From positions 1,358,501 through 1,422,500 of the forward strand of contig NZ_RWJF01000001.1 of assembly GCF_003970925.1 (NCBI RefSeq): a DNA stretch of 64,000 bases, in the 5' to 3' direction. This DNA is from Sphingomonas ginkgonis. GTDB taxonomy: Bacteria > Pseudomonadota > Alphaproteobacteria > Sphingomonadales > Sphingomonadaceae. The translations under genes were made by a program, and so were the position numbers. Of the stretch, positions 1 to 11,226 are shown piece by piece. The notes beneath the pieces are model-generated. The model saw only the letters and a list, made by a program, of their open reading frames with translations, made no database searches and had not been told where the DNA came from. Numbering within the stretch: position 1 is the stretch's first letter; the number at the start of each line of letters is the position of its first letter.

Positions 1-2474
1 TTGTCGTCGAGTCGCCCGCCAAGGCGAAGACTATCGAGAAATATCTGGGACCCGGCCACCGCGTGCTGGCGAGCTACGGCCATATCCGCGACCTGCCGCC
101 CAAGGACGGGTCGGTGAACCCCGACGAGGGCTTCGCGATGGACTGGGAGACCTACCCGGACAAGGCGAAGCAATTGAAGGCCATCGCCGACGAGGCGAAG
201 AAGGCGGACGCGCTGATCCTCGCCACCGACCCTGACCGCGAGGGTGAGGCGATCAGCTGGCACGTCCAGGAGGTGCTGAAGAAGCGCAAGACGCTGCCCA
301 AGCAGGTCGAGCGGGTGACCTTCAACGCGATCACCAAGTCGGCGGTGACCGAGGCGATGGGCAAGCCCAGACAGCTCGATGAGGACCTGATCGACGCCTA
401 CAAGGCGCGCCGCGCGCTCGACTATCTGGTCGGCTTCACCTTGTCGCCGATCCTCTGGCGAAAGCTCCCGGGCGCCAAGTCGGCGGGGCGGGTTCAGTCG
501 GTCGCGCTCCGGCTGATCGTCGACCGCGAGCGCGAGATCGAGATTTTCAAGCCCCAGGAATACTGGACGGTCACGGCGCAGTTCGAGAAGGATGGCCAAG
601 GCTTCACCGCCCGGCTGGCGCAGCTCGACGGCAGGAAGATCGACCGGCTGACGATCGGCGACCGGGGTTCTGCCGATGCCGCCAAGGCGGCGGTAGAGGC
701 GGGGCGGTTCAGCGTCTCGAATGTCGAGACCAAGCCGATCGGCCGCAACCCGCCGCCCCCCTTCACCACCTCCACCCTGCAGCAGGAAGCGGCGCGCAAG
801 CTCGGCTTCGCGGCGAGCCACACGATGCGGATCGCGCAGCAGCTCTACGAGGACGGGCTGATCACCTACATGCGGACCGACGGCGTGCAGATGGCCGACG
901 AGGCGATCAGCGCGGCACGCAAGGCGGTCGCGAGCCGCTACGATGCCGGCTACCTGCCCGACAAGCCGCGCCATTATTCGACCAAGGCCAAGAATGCGCA
1001 GGAGGCCCACGAGGCGATCCGGCCGACCGACTTCTCGCGGGCCAAGGCGGGGTCAGGCGACCATGCCCGCTTGTACGAGCTGGTCTACAACCGCGCGCTG
1101 GCGAGCCAGATGGCGAGCGCCCGGCTCGAGCGGACGACGGTCGAGCTGAGCGACGGCGCTGGTCGCGCGGTGCTTCGGGCAACGGGCCAGGTGGTGCTCT
1201 TCCCCGGCTTCATGGCGCTCTATGAGGAAGGTCGCGACGAGAAGGACGACGAGGACGGCGGGCGGATGCCGCTGCTCCGCTCGGGCGACGCGCCGGCCAA
1301 GACAGGGGTCGAGGCGGTCCAGAGCTTCACCCAGCCGCTGCCGCGCTATTCCGAGGCGAGCCTGGTCAAGCGGCTGGAGGAGCTCGGCATCGGGCGCCCG
1401 TCGACCTATGCGGCGACTCTGCAGACGCTGAAGGACCGGGAATATGTCCGGCTCGAAAAGAACCGCTTCATCCCGGAGGAGAGCGGCCGGCTGGTTACCG
1501 CCTTCCTCGAACGCTTCTTCGAGCGCTACGTCAGCTACGACTACACCGCCGAGCTCGAAGAAGAGCTCGACGACGTGTCGGGCGGGCGGCTCGACTGGCA
1601 GAAGCTGCTCGAGGCCTTCTGGCGCGACTTCAAGCCCAAGGCGGGTGAGGTGATGGAGCAGAAGCCGTCGGAAGTGACGGCCGCGCTCGACGAGTTCCTC
1701 GCGCCCTGGCTGTTCCTCGACAAGGGCGACGGGTCGGACCCGCGCGCCTGCCCGATATGCGGCAACGGCCGGCTCGGCCTTCGCGGCGGCAAATTCGGCG
1801 CGTTCGTTGCCTGCTCCAACTATCCCGACTGCAAATATACGCGGAAGTTCGGGCAGGGCGGCGAGGACGCGGCTGCGGACACGGGGCCGCAGGAACTCGG
1901 CAACGGCATCTTGCTTAAGAGCGGGCGGTTCGGTCCCTATGTCGAGCAGGGCGAAAAGCGGGCGTCGATCCCCAAGGACGTGCCGCTGGCGGACCTTACG
2001 ACCGAGTGGGCGGAGAAGCTGTTGTCGCTCCCGCGCGAGATCGGACCGCATCCGGAGACGGGCGAAACGATCAGCGCGTCGATTGGGCGCTACGGCCCCT
2101 ATCTCGTCCATCAGGGCAAATATGCCCGGCTGGCGAGCACCGCCGAGGTATTCGAGACAGGCATGAACGCGGCGGTGGTGAAGCTCGCCGAGGCGGCGGC
2201 CGGCGGCGGCAAGGGCCGAGGCGCGAGCCGCGAGCCGCTGGCGGTGCTCGGCGCGCATCCGGAAACGGGCAAGGAGCTCAAGGTGATGGAGGGTCGGTTC
2301 GGCCCCTATGTCACCGACGGAACCACGCATGCGACCTTGCCGAAGACGGCTGATCCCAAAGCGGTGACGCTAGACGAGGCAGTGGCGCTGGTCGATGCGA
2401 AGGCGGCGAAGGGTCCGGTCAAGGGCAAGCGCAAGGCACCGGCCAAGAAGAAGGCGGCGGCGAAGAAGAAGTAA
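1..2474 (+). CDS. topA: DNA topoisomerase I (5' end cut by window edge)
   Basis: Type IA topoisomerase that relaxes negative supercoils by nicking one strand through a tyrosyl-DNA link. The reading frame is already open at base 3 with VVESPAKAKTIEKYLG, the start of the Toprim domain, so only a few N-terminal residues are missing; 823 residues are visible. The catalytic tyrosine lies in GLITYMRTDG. Near the C-terminus there is a zinc ribbon (CPICG, then CSNYPDC) followed by several GRFGPYV-type topoisomerase repeats and a Lys/Ala-rich basic tail, a common DNA-binding ending in alphaproteobacterial TopA. It converges on the MoeB-like gene with a 12-base gap and no clear terminator. Confidence 0.97.
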   Translation, partial: VVESPAKAKTIEKYLGPGHRVLASYGHIRDLPPKDGSVNPDEGFAMDWETYPDKAKQLKAIADEAKKADALILATDPDREGEAISWHVQEVLKKRKTLPKQVERVTFNAITKSAVTEAMGKPRQLDEDLIDAYKARRALDYLVGFTLSPILWRKLPGAKSAGRVQSVALRLIVDREREIEIFKPQEYWTVTAQFEKDGQGFTARLAQLDGRKIDRLTIGDRGSADAAKAAVEAGRFSVSNVETKPIGRNPPPPFTTSTLQQEAARKLGFAASHTMRIAQQLYEDGLITYMRTDGVQMADEAISAARKAVASRYDAGYLPDKPRHYSTKAKNAQEAHEAIRPTDFSRAKAGSGDHARLYELVYNRALASQMASARLERTTVELSDGAGRAVLRATGQVVLFPGFMALYEEGRDEKDDEDGGRMPLLRSGDAPAKTGVEAVQSFTQPLPRYSEASLVKRLEELGIGRPSTYAATLQTLKDREYVRLEKNRFIPEESGRLVTAFLERFFERYVSYDYTAELEEELDDVSGGRLDWQKLLEAFWRDFKPKAGEVMEQKPSEVTAALDEFLAPWLFLDKGDGSDPRACPICGNGRLGLRGGKFGAFVACSNYPDCKYTRKFGQGGEDAAADTGPQELGNGILLKSGRFGPYVEQGEKRASIPKDVPLADLTTEWAEKLLSLPREIGPHPETGETISASIGRYGPYLVHQGKYARLASTAEVFETGMNAAVVKLAEAAAGGGKGRGASREPLAVLGAHPETGKELKVMEGRFGPYVTDGTTHATLPKTADPKAVTLDEAVALVDAKAAKGPVKGKRKAPAKKKAAAKKK

Positions 2475-2486
2475 CTCTTCTCGTCG

Positions 2487-3248
2487 TCAGCGCTGCGAGC
2501 CACACGCCCGGCAGCCCGGGTCCTTGCGCAGGGTCATCGCGCGCCAGTCACCGGTAAGTCCGTCGAACAGGTGGAGCTTGCCGGCGGGATCCTCGCCCAC
2601 CCCGGCGAGCGTGCGGATCGCGAGCAGTGCGGCGAAGTTGCCCACCGTACCGGTGAGTGCGCCGAGCACGCCGAGTTCCGCGCAGCTGTCGCAATCGTCC
2701 GCATCGAACGCATCGCCGACGAAGCAGCGATAGCAGGGCTGGTCCGGCTCGTGCCCGCGCCAGAGGCCGACCTGACCCTGAAATTGGGCGGCCGCGGCGG
2801 AGAGCAGGGGGATGCCGAGCCCCACCGCGGAGTCGCTGACCGCCAGCCGGGTCATGAAATTGTCGGTACCGTCGAGGATGACGTCGTGGCCGGCCAGCAG
2901 CTCGGCGGCGTTGGCGGTGTCGATCCGCTGCTCGCAGGCTGTGATCGTGACGAACGGGTTTAGCGCTTCGACGAACGCGGCGGCGAGCGGCGCCTTGGGT
3001 TGGTCGACCTGGTCGCTGCGGTAGAGGGACTGGCGCTGGAGGTTGGACAGGCTGACCATATCGCCGTCGATGATCGTCAGCCGGCCCACGCCCGCGCCGG
3101 CCAGCGCGGGGATGACCGCCGACCCGATCCCGCCCGCGCCGACCGCGCAGACGCTCGCCGCCTTCAGCCGCGACTGACCTGCGCCGCCAAACTCGCGTAA
3201 AACGATCTGGCGCGCATAGCGGTCGAGTTCCTCGTCGGTGAAGGTCAG
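2487..3248 (-). CDS. moeB: MoeB/ThiF/HesA-family sulfur-carrier adenylyltransferase
   Basis: E1-like enzyme that adenylates the C-terminal Gly-Gly of a sulfur-carrier protein (MoaD or ThiS) for molybdopterin or thiamine synthesis. The frame reads [17 protein letters not shown], then the nucleotide-binding GAGGIGS, NLQRQ and DGTDNF motifs. Four cysteines in CYRC and CRAC pairs fit the structural zinc site. There is no rhodanese domain. No ATG, GTG or TTG lies upstream of the conserved N-terminus: the first one falls after the GxGxxG loop, which cannot be the true start. The best candidate is the CTG at 3248-3246, which overlaps the dut stop codon, implying translational coupling. Family assignment is firm; the exact carrier partner and the start are inferred. 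Confidence 0.85.
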   Translation of the reverse strand: MTFTDEELDRYARQIVLREFGGAGQSRLKAASVCAVGAGGIGSAVIPALAGAGVGRLTIIDGDMVSLSNLQRQSLYRSDQVDQPKAPLAAAFVEALNPFVTITACEQRIDTANAAELLAGHDVILDGTDNFMTRLAVSDSAVGLGIPLLSAAAAQFQGQVGLWRGHEPDQPCYRCFVGDAFDADDCDSCAELGVLGALTGTVGNFAALLAIRTLAGVGEDPAGKLHLFDGLTGDWRAMTLRKDPGCRACGSQR

Positions 3249-3682
3249 CGCCCGGTGCTCCCGAACCCGCCCTCGCCGCGGTGCGTGTCGTCGAGATCGG
3301 CGACCTCGGCGAAGCGCGCCTGGGTGACCGCGGCGGGAACCAGCTGGGCAATCCGCTCGCCACGGCGGACCGGGAAGGTCTCGGCGCCGTGATTGATCAT
3401 GATTACCTTGAGCTCGCCCCGATAGTCGCTGTCGATCGTGCCCGGCGTGTTGGGGACGGTGACGCCATGCTTGAGCGCGAGGCCCGAGCGGGGGCGGACC
3501 TGCACCTCATAGCCTTCCGGGATGGCAAGGCGAAAGCCGGTCGCGACCGCATGACGCTGCCCGGGCGCCAGGTCGATGTCTTCCGCCGCGACCACGTCCA
3601 TGCCGGCCGCGCCGGGGGTGGTGTAGGCGGGCAGGGGTAGGCCTTCGCCATGCGGCAGGCGGCAAAGCTGGATGTCGATCAT
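3245..3682 (-). CDS. dut: dUTP diphosphatase
   Basis: Hydrolyses dUTP to dUMP and pyrophosphate, keeping uracil out of DNA and supplying dUMP for thymidylate. The 145-residue product has the trimeric dUTPase motifs in order: [32 protein letters not shown], and the C-terminal glycine-rich loop GEGGFGSTG that closes over the substrate. The start is the ATG of MIDIQL. Its stop overlaps the presumed start of the MoeB-like gene. In many alphaproteobacteria dut follows coaBC directly; here the propionate module separates them. Confidence 0.97.
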   Translation of the reverse strand: MIDIQLCRLPHGEGLPLPAYTTPGAAGMDVVAAEDIDLAPGQRHAVATGFRLAIPEGYEVQVRPRSGLALKHGVTVPNTPGTIDSDYRGELKVIMINHGAETFPVRRGERIAQLVPAAVTQARFAEVADLDDTHRGEGGFGSTGR

Positions 3683-3772
3683 GGCTGCCGTCGCTAGCCA
3701 AGCGGGAGAAGGGGGGCAACGGGGTTGCGATGCGGCGGAAGCACCCGCATGAGCGGCGCCATGGAGAATGGA

Positions 3773-4192
3773 ATGAAACTGGGGCGCCTCAACCATGTCG
3801 GGGTCGCCACTCCGTCGATCGAGCGGAGCGTCGAGCGGTACCGCAGCCTGTTCGGCGCCGAGCCGCACGGGTCGGCGTTCGACCTGCCCGAGCAGGGCGT
3901 GAAGGTGTGCTTCGTCGACGCGCCGAACATGCAGGTGGAGCTGATCGAGCCACTCGGGCCGGAGTCGCCGATTGCGCGCTTCCTCGAGAAAAACCCCGAG
4001 GGCGGCCAGCATCATGTCTGCTTCGAGGTGGACGACATCGCGGCGGCGCGCCGCTGGTTCGAGGAGAAGGGCGCGCGCATCCTCGGCCCGACCCGCATCG
4101 GCGCGCACGGCACCCCGATCTTCTTCCTCCACCCGAAGGACATTGGCGGCGTGCTGACCGAGATCATGGAGTCGCCCAAGGCGGCGCATTGA
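3773..4192 (+). CDS. mce: Methylmalonyl-CoA epimerase
   Basis: Interconverts (S)- and (R)-methylmalonyl-CoA between propionyl-CoA carboxylase and methylmalonyl-CoA mutase. It is a 139-residue glyoxalase/VOC-fold protein starting [15 protein letters not shown], with metal-ligand positions in [14 protein letters not shown] and near the C-terminal GGVLTEI. Three in-frame starts lie upstream (3725 TTG, 3749 ATG, 3761 ATG). I chose 3773 because GGAG at 3763-3766 is well spaced from it and the protein then begins like its family. It is followed 15 bases later by the mutase, which fits one operon. Confidence 0.93.
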   Translation: MKLGRLNHVGVATPSIERSVERYRSLFGAEPHGSAFDLPEQGVKVCFVDAPNMQVELIEPLGPESPIARFLEKNPEGGQHHVCFEVDDIAAARRWFEEKGARILGPTRIGAHGTPIFFLHPKDIGGVLTEIMESPKAAH

Positions 4193-4207
4193 GCTAGGCG
4201 CATAGGT

Positions 4208-6411
<2,204 letters not shown>

Positions 6412-6415
<4 letters not shown>

Positions 6416-6630
6416 AGCGATCGTTGGCGATTTGGGCGATCGTTTACTCCCTTGGGTCAGCGGTATTGTGGTGGCTCGTCGGTCAACTGATGCCGATTGC
6501 CGTGCCAATGATGATGAATGACCATCCTGCGCTTCTCCGAGTGAGCCTGATTCTGCTTGCTCTGGTTGTTCTGTACGCGGTCGCTTCGATTGCATTTTTC
6601 CGCGCCTTGGCGCGCACTATGGAGCGTTGA
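6412..6630 (+). CDS. Small two-helix membrane protein, function unknown
   Basis: I do not recognise this 72-residue protein. It has two predicted membrane helices, about residues 5-32 and 41-64, joined by a short loop PMMMNDHPA, and a basic C-terminal end. The GTG start overlaps the scpA stop (GTGA), and its TGA overlaps the pccA ATG (TGATG), so it looks translated as part of the operon. By my count it is about 55% G+C, clearly below its neighbours, with many T- and A-ending codons (ATT, CTT, GTT, TTG). Such a composition suggests recent acquisition or fast evolution. A non-coding spacer is possible, but the perfect start/stop coupling argues for a real gene. Confidence 0.65.
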
Positions 6631-8657
6631 TGTTCTCCAAAATCCTCATCGCCAATCGCGGCGAAATCGCTTGCCGGGTGATCAAGACGGCGCGGCGCAT
6701 GGGCATCAAGACGGTGGCGGTCTATTCCGACGCCGATGCGCGGGCGCCGTTCGTGAAGATGGCGGACGAGAGCGTTCGGCTCGGGCCGGCGCCGGCGTCT
6801 GAAAGCTATTTGAAGGCGGAGCTGATCATCGACGCCTGCAAGGCGACGGGCGCCGAGGCGGTGCACCCGGGCTATGGCTTCCTGTCCGAGCGGACCAGCT
6901 TTGCCGAGGCGCTCGCCGCCAACGGCATCGCCTTCATCGGCCCCCCGGCGAACGCGATCGCGGCGATGGGCGACAAGATCGAGTCCAAGAAGCTCGCCAT
7001 GCAGGCGGGCGTCAACGTCGTCCCCGGGTTCGTCGGCGAGATCGAGGACACCGAGCTTGCGGTGCGGATCTCGAACGAGATCGGCTATCCGGTGATGATG
7101 AAGGCGTCGGCGGGCGGCGGCGGCAAGGGGATGCGGCTGGCCTATACCGAGAAGGACGTCCGCGAGGGGTTCGAGAGCGTCAAGCGCGAGGGGCTGAACA
7201 GCTTCGGCGACGACCGCGTCTTCATCGAGAAGTTCATCCTCGACCCGCGCCACATCGAGATCCAGATCCTCGGCGACCAGCAAGGGAATATCCTTTACCT
7301 CAACGAGCGCGAGTGCTCGATCCAGCGGCGCCACCAGAAGGTCGTCGAAGAGGCGCCGTCGCCGTTCGTCACCCCCGCCATGCGCAAGGCGATGGGCGAG
7401 CAGTGCGTCGCGCTGGCCCGAGCGGTCGCCTATTACAGCGCGGGCACGGTCGAGCTGATCGTGTCGGGCGCCGACCCGACGGGCGAGAGTTTCTACTTCT
7501 TGGAGATGAACACACGGCTCCAGGTCGAGCATCCGGTGACCGAGGCGATCACCGGGATCGACCTCGTCGAGCAGATGATCCGCGTCGCGGCGGGCGAGGC
7601 GCTGCCGTTCACGCAGGACGACATCAAGATCGACGGCTGGTCGATCGAGAACCGGGTCTATGCCGAGGACCCGTATCGCGGCTTCTTGCCCTCGACCGGG
7701 CGGCTGACCCGCTATCGCCCGCCGGTGAAGGGCTGGACCGACGACGGCGCCGAGAACGGCCGCCGCGGCGTGGCCGGGGTGCGCGTCGACGACGGCGTCT
7801 ATGAGGGCGGCGAAGTCTCGATGTTCTACGATCCCATGATCGCCAAGCTGGTGACCTGGGGGAGGACCCGCGACGAGGCGGCGGACCGCCAGGTCGCGGC
7901 CTTGGACGCGTTCGAGATCGAGGGGCTCGGACACAACGTCGACTTCGTCTCGGCGATCATGCAGCACCCGCGCTTCCGCTCGGGCGAGCTGACCACCGGC
8001 TTCATCGCCGAGGAATATCCGGACGGCTTCCACGGCGCGCCGCTGGACGAGCAGCTGACGGGCGACCTGGCCGCCATCGCCGCGCTGATCGCCACCGCGC
8101 ACGAGGTCCGGGCGGGGCAGGTCGACGGGCAGTTGGGCGGCCCGCTGACGCTCCGCCATGAGCATGTCGTGCGATTGGACGGTGGGGTCGAGCACCGGGT
8201 CCGCTTCAACATCGACCGGGTCAGCGTCGACGGCGGGCGCGAGGAGCAGCTCGACTGCGACTATATCCCCGGGCAGCGGCTGATCGAGGCGCGCATCGGC
8301 GACCGCACGCGGATCGTCAAGGTCGCGCGCGACAAGGCCAACTGGAAGCTCACGACCCGCGGCGCGCAGCACCGCGCGATCGTCCTTCCGCCGCACGTCG
8401 CCGAGCTGGCCCGGCACATGATCGAGAAGGTGCCGCCGGACCTGTCGAAGTTCCTGCTGGCGCCCATGCCCGGGTTGCTGACCCGGCTCGACGTGCAGGT
8501 CGGCGAGAAAGTGGAGGCCGGCCAGCCGATCGCGGTGATGGAGGCGATGAAGATGGAAAACATCCTTCGCGCCGAGAAGACGGGGACCGTCAAGGCGACC
8601 CCCGCCAGCGCCGGCGACAGCATGGCCGTCGACCAGGTGATCGTCGAGTTCGAGTAG
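6630..8657 (+). CDS. pccA: Propionyl-CoA carboxylase alpha subunit (biotin carboxylase plus biotin carrier)
   Basis: Carboxylates its own biotin with ATP and bicarbonate, then passes CO2 to the beta subunit to make (S)-methylmalonyl-CoA. The 675 residues show a biotin carboxylase start (KILIANRGEIACRVI), ATP-grasp glycine loop ASAGGGGKGMR, MNTRLQVEHPVTE, a BT linker domain, and a biotinylation site EAMKMEN with the lysine near residue 641. The start is ATG at 6630, with GGAG at 6621-6624. It follows mce-scpA, which points to propionate rather than methylcrotonate. The partner pccB is not in this window, so the holoenzyme must draw its beta subunit from elsewhere. Confidence 0.95.
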   Translation: MFSKILIANRGEIACRVIKTARRMGIKTVAVYSDADARAPFVKMADESVRLGPAPASESYLKAELIIDACKATGAEAVHPGYGFLSERTSFAEALAANGIAFIGPPANAIAAMGDKIESKKLAMQAGVNVVPGFVGEIEDTELAVRISNEIGYPVMMKASAGGGGKGMRLAYTEKDVREGFESVKREGLNSFGDDRVFIEKFILDPRHIEIQILGDQQGNILYLNERECSIQRRHQKVVEEAPSPFVTPAMRKAMGEQCVALARAVAYYSAGTVELIVSGADPTGESFYFLEMNTRLQVEHPVTEAITGIDLVEQMIRVAAGEALPFTQDDIKIDGWSIENRVYAEDPYRGFLPSTGRLTRYRPPVKGWTDDGAENGRRGVAGVRVDDGVYEGGEVSMFYDPMIAKLVTWGRTRDEAADRQVAALDAFEIEGLGHNVDFVSAIMQHPRFRSGELTTGFIAEEYPDGFHGAPLDEQLTGDLAAIAALIATAHEVRAGQVDGQLGGPLTLRHEHVVRLDGGVEHRVRFNIDRVSVDGGREEQLDCDYIPGQRLIEARIGDRTRIVKVARDKANWKLTTRGAQHRAIVLPPHVAELARHMIEKVPPDLSKFLLAPMPGLLTRLDVQVGEKVEAGQPIAVMEAMKMENILRAEKTGTVKATPASAGDSMAVDQVIVEFE

Positions 8658-8658
8658 C

Positions 8659-9897
8659 CTAGCGCAGCGCCTCGGCGACTCGCGCGACGAGGCGGCGCCC
8701 GACTTCTTCCTTCGGGAGGTGATCCCATTCCTCGTCGCCCCCGGCAGTGACGAGGTGGACCTGGTTGGTGCCGCCGCCCATCACGTCGCCCGACACGTCG
8801 TTGGCGACGATCCAGTCGGCGCCCTTCGCGTTTCGCTTGGCCTCGGCCTGGGCGAGCAGGTCCCCAGTCTCGGCCGCAAAGCCGACCAGCAGGCGCGGAC
8901 GGAGTGGGTGGCGACCGAGCGTCGCCAGGATGTCGGGATTGGGCGCGAACTCGAGCCGTGGCGGACCGGCGCTCTTCTTCAGCTTGGTCGGTGAGGGCGC
9001 CACCTTCCAGTCGGCGACTGCGGCGACGAGGATCGCTGCGTCGGCCGGCAGGGCGGCATCGGCCGCAGCGAGCATCTGCTCGGCGGTCTCGACGTCGATG
9101 CGTGTCACCCCGCCGGGGGTCGGCAGGGACACCGGACCGGCCACCAGCGTGACCCGCGCGCCGGCCTGCGCGGCGGCGGCGGCGATCGCGAAGCCCTGCT
9201 TCCCCGAGGAGCGGTTGGCGATCACGCGCACGGGGTCGATCGGCTCGTGGGTGGGTCCCGCGGTGACGAGGATGTGCTTTCCGGCGAGCGGTCCCGCGGC
9301 TGGCTGTGGCACCAGCCCTTCGCCCGGCGCGGCTCCGGCCTGGAACTCGGGATGACCCGGCAGCGCCGGCGCTTCGAGCGGGAGCTGCGCCAGGATCGCT
9401 GCCGGCTCGGGCAAGCGCCCCGGCCCGTATTCGCCGCACGCCATCTCGCCCTCGTCCGGCTCGATCACCATGATCCCGCGCCCGCGCAGCGTGGCGACAT
9501 TGGCCTGCGTCGCCGCGTGCTGCCACATGCGGACGTTCATCGCCGGGGCGGCGACCACCGGTTTGTCGGTCGCGAGGAGGAGGGTCGTGGCAAGGTCGTC
9601 GGCGATCCCCGCCGCCATCTTCGCCAGAAGGTCGGCCGTAGCCGGGCAGACGAGCACGAGATCGGCCGCCCGGCTGAGCTGGATGTGCCCCATCTCGGTC
9701 TCGTCCTTGAGGTCCCACAAGGAGGTATAGACCGGGCTCTCCGCCAGCGCGGCGAGGGTCATTGGGGTAACGAAATGGGCTCCCCCGGCGGTCAGCACCG
9801 GAGTCACGCTGTTGCCGGCCCTGCGAGCGAGCCGGATCAGCTCGCTGGCCTTGTAGGCGGCGATGCCGCCGCCGACGATGAGCAGGATGCGCGCCAT
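8659..9897 (-). CDS. coaBC: Bifunctional phosphopantothenate-cysteine ligase / phosphopantothenoylcysteine decarboxylase
   Basis: Carries out two successive steps of coenzyme A synthesis: joining cysteine to 4'-phosphopantothenate (CoaB) and flavin-dependent decarboxylation to 4'-phosphopantetheine (CoaC). The N-terminal flavoprotein half shows [19 protein letters not shown], the PAMN motif in APAMNVRMW, and the catalytic Cys in [10 protein letters not shown]. The C-terminal CoaB half has [11 protein letters not shown] followed by [10 protein letters not shown] and a late K-rich nucleotide site. The length, 412 residues, is normal for the fusion. The gene converges tail-to-tail with pccA, two bases apart. 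Confidence 0.96.
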   Translation of the reverse strand: MARILLIVGGGIAAYKASELIRLARRAGNSVTPVLTAGGAHFVTPMTLAALAESPVYTSLWDLKDETEMGHIQLSRAADLVLVCPATADLLAKMAAGIADDLATTLLLATDKPVVAAPAMNVRMWQHAATQANVATLRGRGIMVIEPDEGEMACGEYGPGRLPEPAAILAQLPLEAPALPGHPEFQAGAAPGEGLVPQPAAGPLAGKHILVTAGPTHEPIDPVRVIANRSSGKQGFAIAAAAAQAGARVTLVAGPVSLPTPGGVTRIDVETAEQMLAAADAALPADAAILVAAVADWKVAPSPTKLKKSAGPPRLEFAPNPDILATLGRHPLRPRLLVGFAAETGDLLAQAEAKRNAKGADWIVANDVSGDVMGGGTNQVHLVTAGGDEEWDHLPKEEVGRRLVARVAEALR

Positions 9898-9985
9898 GAC
9901 GCGGAGGTGACTAGCGGGCGGCGCCGGTACTGGAAAGAGCGGCAGGCGCTTCCTAGGTCCGGCGGCCCTCGCAGGAGAATGACGG

Positions 9986-10855
9986 ATGGCCGACGCCGAC
10001 TACGTACCCCCGAAGGTCTGGACCTGGAATCAGCCAAGCGGTGGGCAGTTCGCCAGCATCAACCGGCCGGTCGCCGGGCAGACCCATGACAAGGACCTCT
10101 CGGTCGGCGAGCACCCGTTCCAGCTCTACTCGCTGGCGACGCCCAACGGGCAGAAGGTGACGATCCTGTTCGAGGAGTTGCTGGCAGCCGGCTTCGACCA
10201 GGCAGAGTATGACGCCTGGCTGATCAACATTCGTGATGGGGAGCAGTTCTCGAGCGGGTTCGTCGAGGCCAATCCGAACAGCAAGATACCGGTGCTGGTG
10301 GATCGATCCGGCGACGAGCCGGTGCGGGTGTTCGAGAGCGGCGCCATTCTTCTCTACCTCGCCGAGAAGTTCGCCGCCTTCCTGCCGGCAACCGGTCCCC
10401 GGCGGGCGGAGACGCTCAGCTGGCTGATGTGGCAGATGGGCTCCGCGCCCTTCCTCGGAGGCGGGTTCGGGCACTTCTTCGCCTACGCGCCGGTCAAGAT
10501 CCAATACGCCATCGACCGCTACGCGATGGAGGCCAAGCGCCAGCTCGACGTCCTCGACCGGCAGCTCCGCGATCATGAGTATGTCGCGGGAGCGGAGTAC
10601 AGCATCGCCGACATGGCGATCTGGCCCTGGTACGGGCAGGTCGCGCTGGGCAGGACCTACGAGGGTGCCGACACGTTCCTGTCGGTCCACGAATATGAGC
10701 ATGTGCTGCGCTGGGCGAAGCAAATCGCGGATCGGCCGGCGGTGCGGCGCGGCCGGATCGTCAACCGGATCACGGGCGAGGGAGCGCAGCTGCGCGAGAG
10801 GCACAGCGCGGCGGATGTGGACAGCGCACTGCAGGAAGCTGCGGCACTCTCCTAG
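9986..10855 (+). CDS. yghU: YghU-type glutathione S-transferase / disulfide-bond oxidoreductase
   Basis: A 289-residue member of the Nu-class GST family, which binds two glutathione molecules and has disulfide reductase activity in Escherichia coli YghU. Typical features are the N-terminal extension PPKVWTWNQPSGGQFASINR, the thioredoxin-like domain (QLYSLATPNGQKVTILFEE), the NPNSKIPVLVD cis-proline loop and FESGAILLYLAEKF. The helical C-terminal domain follows. AGGAG at 9973-9977 supports the ATG at 9986. It stands alone between coaBC and the PilZ gene, on the opposite strand to coaBC and ubiB. Confidence 0.9.
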   Translation: MADADYVPPKVWTWNQPSGGQFASINRPVAGQTHDKDLSVGEHPFQLYSLATPNGQKVTILFEELLAAGFDQAEYDAWLINIRDGEQFSSGFVEANPNSKIPVLVDRSGDEPVRVFESGAILLYLAEKFAAFLPATGPRRAETLSWLMWQMGSAPFLGGGFGHFFAYAPVKIQYAIDRYAMEAKRQLDVLDRQLRDHEYVAGAEYSIADMAIWPWYGQVALGRTYEGADTFLSVHEYEHVLRWAKQIADRPAVRRGRIVNRITGEGAQLRERHSAADVDSALQEAAALS

Positions 10856-10950
10856 GATCCCTCCGTTTCGGACTCATTTACCTTTCGCGGCTAATCGGAG
10901 GTCTCCTTGTCGTCTGCGTGCCGCCAAGCCGAATCAGCCGGACACGAAAA

Positions 10951-11226
10951 ATGACTCTGATCAGAAAGCCGCGGCCCGAGCCGCGCCTGAAGCGTGTCAG
11001 ACTGGAGATGCCCGGAAACATCGTCCGCGGTGACGGGACCGCTTACATCGCGACGGTCCGCGACCTGTCCAGCAGCGGGTTCCGTATCGAGACGGATGCC
11101 CGCCTCGAACCGGGCGAATATATTGATCTGCAGGTAGGCCGGGAACGCGCATCGGCGCAGATCCGCTGGGTAATGGGCTTCGAGGCCGGCGGTCAGTTCG
11201 ACAAGCCCGTCAACTTGACGGACTAG
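10951..11226 (+). CDS. PilZ-domain protein
   Basis: A 91-residue single-domain PilZ protein, the usual receptor fold for cyclic di-GMP. Both binding signatures are present: an Arg-rich N-terminal stretch (RPEPRLKRVRL) and the DxSxxG motif in RDLSSSGFRI. I chose ATG at 10951. It overlaps the stop of a possible 15-codon leader frame that starts at TTG 10907, itself just behind a strong GGAGG at 10897-10901; the PilZ ATG has no good ribosome site of its own. An alternative GTG at 10918 would add 11 residues. It ends 4 bases into the 3' end of ubiB on the other strand. A GGDEF-EAL protein lies about 13 kb away. Confidence 0.85.
   Translation: MTLIRKPRPEPRLKRVRLEMPGNIVRGDGTAYIATVRDLSSSGFRIETDARLEPGEYIDLQVGRERASAQIRWVMGFEAGGQFDKPVNLTD

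Noticed and set aside
1053..2330. A 425-codon minus-strand frame inside topA
   Set aside because: Shadow of the topA coding frame with skewed Arg/Leu/Ala content.
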